A stretch of DNA of 64,000 nucleotides from Pseudomonadota bacterium. GTDB taxonomy: Bacteria; Pseudomonadota; Alphaproteobacteria; Rhizobiales; Beijerinckiaceae. The translations under genes and the position numbers were made by a program. The notes under the pieces were generated by a model that searched no databases, was not told the DNA's origin, and saw only the letters and a program-made list of their open reading frames with translations. Positions 39,502 through 48,355 of this stretch are shown here, piece by piece (within the stretch, counting starts at the first letter, position 1; every line of letters begins with the position of its first letter). The DNA is taken from contig JAKAJL010000019.1 of NCBI GenBank assembly GCA_021813805.1, positions 1 to 64,000 on the forward strand. The letters are read 5' to 3'.

Positions 39502-40905
39502 TCAGGGCGATTGCGGCGGGCTGGTTTCCGGACTTCCGCCCTCGGCGCCCGCCGCAGCCGACAAGACGGCCCTGCGCTGTTCGAAGCGCCGCATGGCGTG
39601 TTGGACCGCGAGCGCGGTTTTCCACTGGTCGCCGGCGCCTTTGGCGCCGACGCTGGCCGCGACCGCTTGATGCAGTTCCTGCTCCAGGCTTTCGAGCCGC
39701 GCGCGGTCGGCGGATGATGCGTCACTGGCGAGATCGACCAGACGCCGCAGGGCGTCGCGGTCCTTTTTGGCGCCGCGCGCGCTCCAGGTCGAGACCAGCA
39801 GGGTGAGCAGCGAGGCGCCGACGCTCAAGGGAATGCCGACGATATACAGATAGCGCTGGGCCTGATCGAAGAAGCTCTGGTCGCCGTTGTTGAGATAATC
39901 GGCGAAGCCCGGATGGATCGGCAGCAGCGGATTCTGATCGCTGACGTCGGGCGCCTCGATCTGGCCGGCGAGCGGCGACAGATTCATGAATTGCCCCTTG
40001 GCGGCGAGGATCGAGCGGCCGATGGCGTTGGCGACGATGTCCGGCATGGTGATCGGCACGGCAAAGCGATAATTGACCCCGATCGTGGTCACATCGTCGC
40101 CCGGCACGTCCGGTCCGGCGTGGAACCCGCCCTGCGGCACGTCGGCGGATTCGAAGATGGGAAAGCGTTTGACGATGGCGTCGGCGTCGTCGAAAGCGAG
40201 AATTTTCGGCGCCCCCTTGGTGGCATGGGCGATCGAGGCGACCGTCGCCACCACGTCGCCGGGGCCGACCGGGCCGACGGCCAGCGCCGCCGCGGCTTTT
40301 TTATTCGCGATCGCGTCGCCGATTTGGCCAGCGTCCAGGAACAGGCGCTTCACCTTTTCGGGCGTGATATCGTAATAGCTGAGCAGGATGTCGAGGGCGT
40401 GGGAATTATCGTCCTGCGCCGGCCCGGTCGGGATGGCGACGGTCTGGCCGAAAAGGTCGGCGAGGCCGGAAATGTCCGAATGATGTGGCGTGATGAAGGC
40501 CATGGCGTCGTGGCGCAGGATCACCAGGGTTTCGCCATTGGCAGGCAGATGGACGTCGCTGCGGATCACCGCCAGATCGACCTTGCCCTGCTCCAGCGCC
40601 TCCGCGCTGGCGCGCAGACTGTCGACCGTGACAGGCTTGATCCGGATGCGCGGATGCCGCGCCTCGGCGACCTTGATGAAGGCCCCGATGAAGCGATGCG
40701 CCTGGCCGCCTTCGGGCCCGGTGGTTATGCGCAGCACCGCATGGGGCGAAAAGAAGTAGATCGCAGCCAGCGCCCCCGCCGCCAGCAGGAAGGCGAACGC
40801 CATGGCGACGGCCAGCGCACGCGATTTGGCGAAAGGTCCGAACAAGCTTCCGTCTCCTGCGGACCGAAGTTGAATTATAGGACGGCGGCGGGCGCAGGGG
40901 AACAT
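39502..40905 (-). CDS. TAXI-family TRAP solute-binding-like protein, membrane-anchored at both ends
   Basis: A 467-residue protein related to the TAXI group of TRAP periplasmic receptors (GPEGGQAHRFIGAFIKVAEAR, GKVDLAVIRSDV, TVAIPTGPAQDDNSHALDILLSY). An N-terminal transmembrane segment (about residues 30-52) is followed by the receptor domain. A second transmembrane helix (YLYIVGIPLSVGASLLTLLVS) leads into a cytoplasmic, probably coiled-coil tail of about 100 residues. This topology differs from free periplasmic receptors and suggests signalling or scaffolding rather than simple transport. No TRAP permease gene is adjacent. I used the ATG at 40905; a TTG four codons earlier is possible. Confidence 0.75.
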   Translation of the reverse strand: MFPCARRRPIIQLRSAGDGSLFGPFAKSRALAVAMAFAFLLAAGALAAIYFFSPHAVLRITTGPEGGQAHRFIGAFIKVAEARHPRIRIKPVTVDSLRASAEALEQGKVDLAVIRSDVHLPANGETLVILRHDAMAFITPHHSDISGLADLFGQTVAIPTGPAQDDNSHALDILLSYYDITPEKVKRLFLDAGQIGDAIANKKAAAALAVGPVGPGDVVATVASIAHATKGAPKILAFDDADAIVKRFPIFESADVPQGGFHAGPDVPGDDVTTIGVNYRFAVPITMPDIVANAIGRSILAAKGQFMNLSPLAGQIEAPDVSDQNPLLPIHPGFADYLNNGDQSFFDQAQRYLYIVGIPLSVGASLLTLLVSTWSARGAKKDRDALRRLVDLASDASSADRARLESLEQELHQAVAASVGAKGAGDQWKTALAVQHAMRRFEQRRAVLSAAAGAEGGSPETSPPQSP

Positions 40906-41016
40906 CGAATCGCGCAACGCTTGTGACGTGGCGCGCCAGACGGCAAAATAAGCGCGCAGGCGCCTGCGTGAAATCGATTCGCGGCGCTATCCATATGCGC
41001 CGGAAGGGGCTCTTTC

Positions 41017-41496
41017 ATGCGTTGTCCCTATTGCGGCAGTCTCGACACGCAGGTCAAGGATTCGCGGCCGACCGACGATTCGTCGTCGATCCGTCGCCGC
41101 CGCGTCTGCCCCGATTGCGGCGGGCGTTTCACCACATTCGAGCGCGTGCAGTTGCGCGAACTGACGGTGGTCAAGAAATCCGGCCGGCGCGCGCCCTTCG
41201 ACCGCGACAAGCTGGCGCGTTCGGTGCAGATCGCCCTGCGCAAGCGTCCGGTGGACCCGGAACGCGTCGACCGCATGATCAACGGCCTCGTGCGCCAGCT
41301 CGAAAATCAGGGCGAGGCGGAGATTCCTTCCGAAACCATCGGCGAACTGGTGATGCAGGGGCTGAAAACGCTCGACGAAGTCGCCTATGTGCGTTTTGCT
41401 TCGGTCTATCGGAACTTCCGCGAGGCCCGCGATTTCGGCACGCTGCTCGACGAATTCGCCGACGAGGGAGCGCGGCGCAAGGAGGAGGACGCCTGA
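41017..41496 (+). CDS. nrdR: Transcriptional repressor NrdR
   Basis: A 159-residue nucleotide-sensing repressor of ribonucleotide reductase genes. The zinc ribbon is [18 protein letters not shown] with [14 protein letters not shown]. The ATP-cone domain starts [22 protein letters not shown] and ends with [22 protein letters not shown] precedes the start. It is followed immediately by ribD, as in many bacteria, with the GGAGGAGG ribosome site of ribD inside its last codons. Confidence 0.97.
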   Translation: MRCPYCGSLDTQVKDSRPTDDSSSIRRRRVCPDCGGRFTTFERVQLRELTVVKKSGRRAPFDRDKLARSVQIALRKRPVDPERVDRMINGLVRQLENQGEAEIPSETIGELVMQGLKTLDEVAYVRFASVYRNFREARDFGTLLDEFADEGARRKEEDA

Positions 41497-41497
41497 C

Positions 41498-42601
41498 ATG
41501 GCTTTCCTGGCCGAAGACGCGCGCTTTTTCCGCGCGGCGCTGGCGCTTGGGCGGCGCCATCTCGGCGCGACTGCGCCCAATCCGGCTGTCGGCGCTCTGG
41601 TCGTGCGCGACGGCGTCGTGGTCGGGCGCGGCGCGACGGCGCGGGGCGGGCGGCCCCATGCCGAAACCCAGGCTCTCGCGCAAGCGGGCAGCCTCGCCGC
41701 CGGCGCGACGCTTTATGTGACGCTCGAACCTTGCTCCCACCACGGCAAGACGCCGCCATGCGCCGAAGCCGTGGCGGCGGCGGGGATCGCGCGGGTGGTC
41801 GGCGGGCCAGCCGATCCGGACGACCGTGTGGCGGGGGAAGGCTATTCCTTGCTGCGGGGGGCGGGGATCGCGGTCGAGGCCGACCTCCTGCCGGAAGAGG
41901 GCAGGCGGGCCCATCGCGGCCATATCCTGCGCGTCACCGAAGGCCGGCCGATGGTGACGCTGAAAATCGCCCAGACGGCGGACGGCTATGCGGCGGGCGG
42001 GCAGCACGATCCGCGCCTCGTCATCACCGGCCCGGCGGCCAATCTGCGCACCCACGTCCTGCGCGCCCTGCATGACGCGATCATGGTCGGGATCGGCACG
42101 GCGCTCGGCGACGATCCGCTGATGACTGTGCGCCTGCCGGGTTGCGACCGAAAACCCCTGCGCGTGGTGCTCGACGCCCGGCTCGACCTGCCCCTTCGCT
42201 CTCGGCTGGTGGTCGGGGCGCGGGATTTTCCCACGCTGGTTTTCTGTGGTTCAAACGCCGACCCGGCGCGGCGCGCGGCGCTGGAAGAACAGGGGGTCGA
42301 GGTCGCGGATTGCGCTCTGGCCGGCGGGCGGATCGATCTCCACGCCGCCTTGCAAGCGCTTGGCGCGCGAGGCGTCACTAGGGTTTTCTCGGAGGGCGGC
42401 CCGCGCGTCGGCGCCGAACTGATCGCGCGGGGTCTGGCCGACGAGATGATCCTGTTCACCGCGCCCAAGCCCTTCGGACGCGCGGGCGTCGAGGCCCTGC
42501 CGGCCTGGGCGCGCGACATATTGGCCGGCTCGGGCCTCTATCGCGTCGTGGAAGAGGGCTGGTTCGGGGCGGACCGCTACATTCATTATGAGAGGAAATA
42601 G
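41498..42601 (+). CDS. ribD: Bifunctional riboflavin biosynthesis deaminase/reductase RibD
   Basis: A 367-residue enzyme for steps two and three of riboflavin synthesis from GTP. The deaminase domain has GGRPHAETQAL and TLEPCSHHGKTPPCAEA with the zinc His/Cys ligands. The reductase domain has LKIAQTADGYAAG, AIMVGIGTALGDDPLMTVR and VFSEGGPRVGAELI. The start is one base after the nrdR stop, with GGAGGAGG at 41481-41488. ribE follows with no gap, so the two are one unit. Confidence 0.96.
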   Translation: MAFLAEDARFFRAALALGRRHLGATAPNPAVGALVVRDGVVVGRGATARGGRPHAETQALAQAGSLAAGATLYVTLEPCSHHGKTPPCAEAVAAAGIARVVGGPADPDDRVAGEGYSLLRGAGIAVEADLLPEEGRRAHRGHILRVTEGRPMVTLKIAQTADGYAAGGQHDPRLVITGPAANLRTHVLRALHDAIMVGIGTALGDDPLMTVRLPGCDRKPLRVVLDARLDLPLRSRLVVGARDFPTLVFCGSNADPARRAALEEQGVEVADCALAGGRIDLHAALQALGARGVTRVFSEGGPRVGAELIARGLADEMILFTAPKPFGRAGVEALPAWARDILAGSGLYRVVEEGWFGADRYIHYERK

Positions 42602-43222
42602 ATGTTCACCGGCCTGATCAGCGATGTCGGAATGCTTCTTTCGGTCACGCCGCGCGGCGACCTCAAGCGGCTGAAGATCGCCTCGCATTATCCGCATGAC
42701 ACTCTGGAGATGGGCGCTTCCGTCGCGCATAATGGGGTCTGCATGACGCTTGTCGGCTTCGGGCCGCGCGCGGAAAACGACGGTTTCGTCAGCTGGCACG
42801 AGGTGGACGCCGCCGCTGAAACCTTGGCCGTGACCACGGCGGGCGCCTGGGCGCCGGGCGAGCGGATCAATCTGGAGCGGGCGCTGCGCCTCGGCGACGA
42901 ACTCGGCGGGCACATGGTGTCCGGCCATGTCGATGGCGTCGCGACTGTTTTGTCGCGGCGCGATTTCGACGGCATGGCCCATTTCGAGATCGAGGCCCCG
43001 GGAAATCTCGCGCGATTCATCGCCGAAAAGGGCTCGGTGGCGCTGAACGGAACCTCGCTGACGGTGAACAAGGTCGAGAGAAACGTCTTCACTATCCTGC
43101 TGATTCCGCACACGCTGGAAGCGACCAACTGGGGCGCCCGCAAGGCGGGCGACCGGATCAATATCGAAGTGGACACCATGGCGCGCTATGCGGCGCGGCT
43201 GGCCGAAGCGCGGGACGAGTGA
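42602..43222 (+). CDS. ribE: Riboflavin synthase alpha chain
   Basis: A 206-residue enzyme that dismutates 6,7-dimethyl-8-ribityllumazine to riboflavin. Its two homologous lumazine-binding halves start MFTGLISDVGMLLSV and GGHMVSGHVDGVATVLSR. The second carries the active-site region GTSLTVNKVERNVFTILLIPHTLEATNW. The start codon is adjacent to the ribD stop. No FMN riboswitch is visible upstream of ribD or here. The next 171 bases carry no gene that I can support. Confidence 0.96.
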   Translation: MFTGLISDVGMLLSVTPRGDLKRLKIASHYPHDTLEMGASVAHNGVCMTLVGFGPRAENDGFVSWHEVDAAAETLAVTTAGAWAPGERINLERALRLGDELGGHMVSGHVDGVATVLSRRDFDGMAHFEIEAPGNLARFIAEKGSVALNGTSLTVNKVERNVFTILLIPHTLEATNWGARKAGDRINIEVDTMARYAARLAEARDE

Positions 43223-43393
43223 GCAGGGAGCGAGCGAGGCGGAGTCCGCCTGCGATTTGCACGCGCTCCGCGCCAGGACACGCGTCGGATTTCCTCCCCT
43301 TCACGGGGATCGTCGTGAAACTGGAAATTTCCGCCGCGAGGCGGGGATTTGAGCCGCTGGAGAGGGTTGGATGCGGCCGGGGGCTGGAGCGGG

Positions 43394-44830
43394 ATGAGGC
43401 GCGCGGAGCGGCGGCGGGGCTGGCGGAGATTCTTGGGCTTGTGGCGGCTCACCCGCACCACCGCCTTCAAGCTGGCGATCGCCTATTTCGTCATCGTCGG
43501 ACTCGGCTTCACCCTGGTGATGGAGCGGGTCGGCGAGAACATCCGCGACCTGATCAACGAGCAGACGCGCCAGACCATCGACGCCGAAATTAAGGGCCTC
43601 GCCGATCAATATGAGGTCGGAGGCCTGACCCAGCTCGTCGCGGTGGTGGAGCGCCGCGCGCGCGCGCCGGGCGCTTCGATCTATCTGGTCGCCGCGCCCA
43701 ACGGCGTCGTGGTCGCCGGCAATGTGCTGGAGCTGCCGGCGGGCGTACTCAACCAGAAGACGGCGGTCGAAATCGATTATGAGCGGCTTGGCGAGCCCAA
43801 TGTCGAACGCCGCGCGCTCGCCCGGGTTTTTACGTTGCCGGGGAATTTCCATCTGCTGATCGGACACGATCTCGAAGACCGCGAAAGGCTGCGACACATT
43901 CTCGGATCAGCCCTGTTCACTTCCTTGTTGTGGCTGTTGACCATCGCGACTTTCGGCGGCCTGTTCGTCGCGCGGCGCCTGTTGCAGCGGGTGGACGCGA
44001 TGAGCGCCAAGGCCGCGACCCTGCTGCGCGGCGATCTGTCGGGCCGCCTGCCGCTCTCCGGCGCCGACGACGAACTCGACCGGCTGGCCCGCAATCTCAA
44101 CGCCATGCTCGACCGCATCGCCCGGCTGATGGAAGGAATCCGGCAGGTTTCCGACAACATCGCCCATGACCTGCGCACGCCTTTGACGCGGCTGCGCAAC
44201 AACGCCGAACAGGCCTTGCAGCTCGAAGCCGGCGAGGAGGGCGCTCGCGCCGCTCTGGAGCAGGTAATCGAGGAGGCCGACGGGCTGATCCGCATCTTCA
44301 ACGCCCTGCTGATGATCGCGCGGGCGGAATCTCGGGCCTCGCGCGAAAATTTCTCCGATCTCGACGCCGCCGAACTCGCGCGCGACATGGCCGAGCTCTA
44401 CGAGCCCGCCGCGGAGGAGGCGGGGGTCGTGCTGCGGGCCGTGGCTCCGCGGCCCGCGCCGATTCGCGGCCAGCGCGAACTGATCGGCCAGGCCCTGGCC
44501 AATTTGATCGACAATGCGCTTAAATATGGCGCGCCCGAGGTTCCGGGCGAGCCGGCGGAGGTTTTCGTCAGGGCCGAGCTGGTCGGCGAAAGGGTCGAAA
44601 TCTCGGTTGGCGATCGCGGGCCGGGCATACCCGCGCCGGAGCGCGAGCGGGTGCTGGAGCGTTTCGTGCGGCTGGAGGCCTCGCGCAGCCGTCCCGGTTC
44701 GGGCCTTGGCCTGTCGCTGGCCGCCGCCGTCGCCCGGCTGCATGACGGCGCCTTGCGCATCGAGGACAATGCGCCGGGCCTGCGCGTCGTCCTGTCGCTG
44801 CCGCGCCGAAAGGAGACGAAAGCGTCATGA
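43394..44830 (+). CDS. Two-component sensor histidine kinase (orphan, HAMP type)
   Basis: A 478-residue membrane kinase. Transmembrane helices at about residues 25-44 and 165-190 enclose a small periplasmic sensor, followed by a HAMP linker. The dimerisation domain has the phosphoacceptor His258 ([16 protein letters not shown]), and the catalytic domain has ALANLIDNALKYG, VGDRGPGIP and RPGSGLGLSLAAAVARLHDG. The layout is like the PhoQ/QseC/TctE class. No response regulator gene is next to it: ribE lies upstream and glnE starts inside its stop codon. The ATG at 43394 has GGAG upstream. Stimulus unknown. Confidence 0.9.
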   Translation: MRRAERRRGWRRFLGLWRLTRTTAFKLAIAYFVIVGLGFTLVMERVGENIRDLINEQTRQTIDAEIKGLADQYEVGGLTQLVAVVERRARAPGASIYLVAAPNGVVVAGNVLELPAGVLNQKTAVEIDYERLGEPNVERRALARVFTLPGNFHLLIGHDLEDRERLRHILGSALFTSLLWLLTIATFGGLFVARRLLQRVDAMSAKAATLLRGDLSGRLPLSGADDELDRLARNLNAMLDRIARLMEGIRQVSDNIAHDLRTPLTRLRNNAEQALQLEAGEEGARAALEQVIEEADGLIRIFNALLMIARAESRASRENFSDLDAAELARDMAELYEPAAEEAGVVLRAVAPRPAPIRGQRELIGQALANLIDNALKYGAPEVPGEPAEVFVRAELVGERVEISVGDRGPGIPAPERERVLERFVRLEASRSRPGSGLGLSLAAAVARLHDGALRIEDNAPGLRVVLSLPRRKETKAS

Positions 44831-47736
44831 CAACCAGCGCCTTGTCGCTTCCACGCCCGGCCAAGCTCGGCGCCGCCCGCGCGCGGGTCGCCGAATTTCT
44901 AGGGGCCGTGGACGAGGAAACAGCCGCCGCCTTGCGCGCCCTTCCGGATTGGCCGAAGCTCGAACAGGTGCTGGCTGGGATCGCCGACCAGTCGCCCTTT
45001 TTATGGGGTCTGGCGCGGCGCGACGCGGCCCGGCTGCTGCGCATCCGCGAGAAAAATCCCGACGAGGCGCTCGACGCCGCCTTGCGCCGCCTTTCGGCCT
45101 GCCACGCGCCCGACTGCGCCGAGGCGCGCGCCATGAGCCTGTTGCGCAAGGCGAAACAGGATGTCGCGCTGATCGTGGGCCTGGCCGATCTTTCCGGGGA
45201 CTATGACGTGGTCGCGGCGACCAGGGCCTTGTCGCGGGCGGCGGATCATTTCGTCGCCACGGCCCTGCGCGTCGCCTTGCGCCTTTCCGGCGAAAAGCTC
45301 GCGCTCGTCGATCCGCGCGACCCTGAGCGCGGTTGCGGGCTGGTCATTCTCGCACTGGGCAAGCATGGCGCTTGGGAGCTGAATTATTCCTCCGATGTCG
45401 ATCTCGTCGTATTCTATGATCTGGACTCGCCCGTCCTTGCCGCGGGGCAGGGCCCGCGCGCCAATTCCCTGCGTCTGACCCAGCATGTGGTGAAGCTGCT
45501 GCAGGAGCGCACCGGCGACGGCTATGTCCTGCGCGTCGATCTGCGCCTGCGTCCGGACCCCGGCTCGACCGCGCCCGCCGTTTCGCTCGACGCCGCGCGG
45601 CATTATTACGAAACGCTGGGCCAGAACTGGGAGCGCGCCGCCATGATCAAGGCGCGCGCGGTCGCGGGCGATCTCGCGCTCGGCGCCGATTTCCTCGATG
45701 AGATGACCGCCTTCATCTGGCGCAAATATTTCGATTACGCGACCATCGCCGACATCCATGCGATGAAGCGCCAGATCCACGCCGCCAAGGGCCATGCCGA
45801 GATCACGGTCGCCGGCCATGACATAAAGCTCGGACGCGGCGGCATCCGCGAGATCGAGTTTTTTGTCCAGACCCAGCAGCTCATTTTCGGCGGGCGTCGG
45901 ACGCAGTTGCGCGGGTCCCGCACGCTCGACATGCTGGGCCAGCTTGCCGCCGACGACTGGATCACGCCCCGCGCCGCCGAAGACATGGGCGCCGCCTATC
46001 GTTTCCTGCGCGCGGTCGAGCACCGGCTGCAAATGCTGGACGACCAGCAGACCCAGCGCCTGCCTGAGGACGAGGAGGCGCTAAGAAATTTCGCGCGTTT
46101 CTGCGGCTACGCCGGGACCGGCGGATTCTCCCGCGATCTGCTGCGGCATTTCCATGCGGTGGAAACGCATTATGCGCGGCTGTTCGAACATGCGCCCGGG
46201 CTGGACTCGCGCGCCGGAAATCTGGTCTTTACCGGCGCGGCGGACGACCCGGAAACGCTACAAACCTTGCGCGACATGGGCTTCCGCGATCCGGCGCTTG
46301 CGGCGGAGACAGTGCGCGGCTGGCATTTCGGGCGCCGCCCCGCGGTGCGCAGCGCTCGCGCCCGTGAGGCGCTGACCGAACTGGTCCCGGCGCTGCTCGA
46401 AGCCTTTTCCAAGTCGGGGGACGCCGATTCCGGCCTCGCCGCGCTCGACGCCGCCCTGGCGCGCATGCCGGCGGCGACGGAACTGTTTGCGCTGCTCAAA
46501 TCGAACGCCGCCATGCTCGAGCTTTTCGCCGACATTCTCGGCGGCGCGCCACGCCTCGCACAGGTGATCGCGCAATCGCCCCATGTGCTCGACGCGGCCA
46601 TCGACCGCGGCGTCGCCGCCGCGCCGATGGAGGTCGCGGATTTTTCCGCGCGGCTTGCGCATTTCCGCGACGCGGAGTCGGACTTCGAGGCCTTCCTCGA
46701 CGCCGCGCGCATTTTCGGCAGCGAGGAGAATTTCATGATCGGCCTGCGGCTCTTCGCCGGGCTGATCGAGCCGGATCAGGCGGCGCGCGCATTTTCGGCC
46801 CTGGCCGAAGCGATCGTGCGCGCCTGCCTGGCGCGGGTGGAAAAGCACTTCGCCGGCGAGCACGGCGTCGTCGTCGGCGGGCGCTGCGTCGTGCTGGGCC
46901 TCGGCAAGCTCGGGTCGCGGGAGATGACGGCGACCTCCGATCTCGACCTGGTGCTGCTCTATGATTTCGACGACGCCCGCCCCGACTCCGAGGGCGGCCG
47001 GCCGCTGCCCGCCACGCTCTATTACACGCGGCTCACCCAGCGCCTGATCGCGGCGTTGACGGCGCCGACGCGGCGCGGCAAGCTCTTTGACGTGGACATG
47101 CGGCTGCGGCCCTCCGGCCGGCAGGGGCCGCTGGCGACGCAATTTGCCTCCTTCCGGGCCTATCAGGCCGATGAAGCCGAAATCTGGGAACATATGGCGC
47201 TGACCCGCGCCCGCCCCATCGCCGGCGCCGAAAGCCTCGCCGCCGAAGCCATGCTGACCATCGAGGACAATCTGTTCCGTCCGCGCGACCGGGAGGAACT
47301 GGCGCGGGCGGCGCGCGACATGCGCGTCCTGATCGCCAGGGAAAAGGGCGAGGACGATCCCTGGAATCTGAAGCTCGCCTCGGGCGGCCTGCTCGACGTG
47401 GAATTCATCGCGCAATTTGTCGCGCTGGGCTTCGGCGGCGAGTTTCTGGGCCTGCGCCAGACCGCGACGGCGGATATTCTCGTCGCCGCGGGCAAGGCGG
47501 GCATTCTCGATGGCGAAACCACGGAATTCCTGCTCGACGCCCTGGCGCTCTATACAAAAGTGACGCAATGGCTGCGCCTCGCCCTGGGCGAGGACTCCGC
47601 CCCGCGTCAGGCGGCGCAGGGCGTCAAACGCCGCATCGCCGCTGCCGCCGGCCTGCCGGATCTCGGTTTCCTCGAACGCGAACTGGCCGAGACGCGGAAA
47701 GGGGTGCGGCGAGTCTTCGGTCGCATCCTCGCGTAG
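44827..47736 (+). CDS. glnE: Bifunctional glutamine synthetase adenylyltransferase/adenylyl-removing enzyme
   Basis: A 969-residue regulator that adds AMP to glutamine synthetase or removes it, in response to PII and glutamine. It has two nucleotidyltransferase domains. The N-terminal one has LALGKHGAWELNYSSDVDLVVFYD and GRGGIREIEFFVQTQQL. The C-terminal one has GLGKLGSREMTATSDLDLVLLYD, with the same G-[GSAD]-x-DxD pattern, and LLDVEFIAQFVALG. The start overlaps the upstream kinase gene stop (ATGA), suggesting co-translation and a shared promoter. It is convergent with a small gene two bases past its stop. Confidence 0.97.
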   Translation: MTTSALSLPRPAKLGAARARVAEFLGAVDEETAAALRALPDWPKLEQVLAGIADQSPFLWGLARRDAARLLRIREKNPDEALDAALRRLSACHAPDCAEARAMSLLRKAKQDVALIVGLADLSGDYDVVAATRALSRAADHFVATALRVALRLSGEKLALVDPRDPERGCGLVILALGKHGAWELNYSSDVDLVVFYDLDSPVLAAGQGPRANSLRLTQHVVKLLQERTGDGYVLRVDLRLRPDPGSTAPAVSLDAARHYYETLGQNWERAAMIKARAVAGDLALGADFLDEMTAFIWRKYFDYATIADIHAMKRQIHAAKGHAEITVAGHDIKLGRGGIREIEFFVQTQQLIFGGRRTQLRGSRTLDMLGQLAADDWITPRAAEDMGAAYRFLRAVEHRLQMLDDQQTQRLPEDEEALRNFARFCGYAGTGGFSRDLLRHFHAVETHYARLFEHAPGLDSRAGNLVFTGAADDPETLQTLRDMGFRDPALAAETVRGWHFGRRPAVRSARAREALTELVPALLEAFSKSGDADSGLAALDAALARMPAATELFALLKSNAAMLELFADILGGAPRLAQVIAQSPHVLDAAIDRGVAAAPMEVADFSARLAHFRDAESDFEAFLDAARIFGSEENFMIGLRLFAGLIEPDQAARAFSALAEAIVRACLARVEKHFAGEHGVVVGGRCVVLGLGKLGSREMTATSDLDLVLLYDFDDARPDSEGGRPLPATLYYTRLTQRLIAALTAPTRRGKLFDVDMRLRPSGRQGPLATQFASFRAYQADEAEIWEHMALTRARPIAGAESLAAEAMLTIEDNLFRPRDREELARAARDMRVLIAREKGEDDPWNLKLASGGLLDVEFIAQFVALGFGGEFLGLRQTATADILVAAGKAGILDGETTEFLLDALALYTKVTQWLRLALGEDSAPRQAAQGVKRRIAAAAGLPDLGFLERELAETRKGVRRVFGRILA

Positions 47737-47738
47737 AT

Positions 47739-48023
47739 CTACGCCGTCGAGAACCCATCGATCCAGAGAGGCATGACGTTCAGGAGCGACGTGAGGCTTC
47801 TCGGCAGTTCCAGATAGCGAAATCTGGAAAGATCGAAGCAATTCGCCTCGTCATGTTCGACGAGGAAGACTCCGATGCCGGTGACGCCGGTGTTCCATTG
47901 GACGCCGAGGCCGATTCTGGCGACCGTATAAACGGCGTCTTTATCGATATGTGCATTGGGGCCGACGCCCGAGGCGTTGACGCAGACGATTTTCGTGCCT
48001 GATTTCGTGTATGGCGAGATCAT
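47739..48023 (-). CDS. Small hypothetical protein (94 residues)
   Basis: I do not recognise a named family. The sequence reads MISPYTKSGTKIVCVNAS, then KDAVYTVARIG and GIGVFLVEHDE, then CFDLSRFRYLELPRSL. This looks like a small SH3-like or beta-barrel domain of the kind often annotated as hypothetical in Rhizobiales. The C-terminus is less conserved in appearance. Its stop lies two bases from the glnE stop in convergent arrangement. Codon use fits the surrounding genes, and the start at 48023 has a plausible GGAGAAG ribosome site. Confidence 0.6.
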   Translation of the reverse strand: MISPYTKSGTKIVCVNASGVGPNAHIDKDAVYTVARIGLGVQWNTGVTGIGVFLVEHDEANCFDLSRFRYLELPRSLTSLLNVMPLWIDGFSTA

Positions 48024-48355
48024 CGACTTCTCCCACCTTCCGATAACAAGTATCCGCTGCCCGGTTGTCGGCGATCGACCTCCGTGGCGGCGCGGCCTCA
48101 GGCGATGTTCTCTCCCGTCTGGCTTTGTTTTCCCCGTAGGGCGGAATGATTACACGCTAGAGGTTAACCCATATTGATGAAAACGCAAAATCGAGGATTT
48201 AGGTTCACCCGTCTAAGGCGAAATTTAGACGCGCCACCCGCCCGCTAAAGGCCCTCCGTCTCTGACGGATGGCGAATGGCGCCGCATTTTCGCGCGGCGT
48301 ATAAATGCGCGACGAAGCCGCGCCTCGCGCAAGATTTTCGACGCTGGAAACCCGC
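48024..48355. other. Divergent control region upstream of methylmalonyl-CoA mutase
   Basis: A 332-base gap between divergent genes, more AT-rich than its flanks at 48140-48230. It contains a seven-base inverted repeat, CGTCTAA and TTAGACG, spaced by eight bases (48210-48231), about 125 bases before the mutase start. It also has a small hairpin TCCGTC/GACGGA (48255-48269). These could be an operator and a leader hairpin. No known cobalamin riboswitch features were recognised. Confidence 0.4.

Noticed and set aside
48024-48355. Cobalamin riboswitch before the mutase gene
   Set aside because: The B12-box and the typical paired elements were not seen, and the hairpins found are too small.
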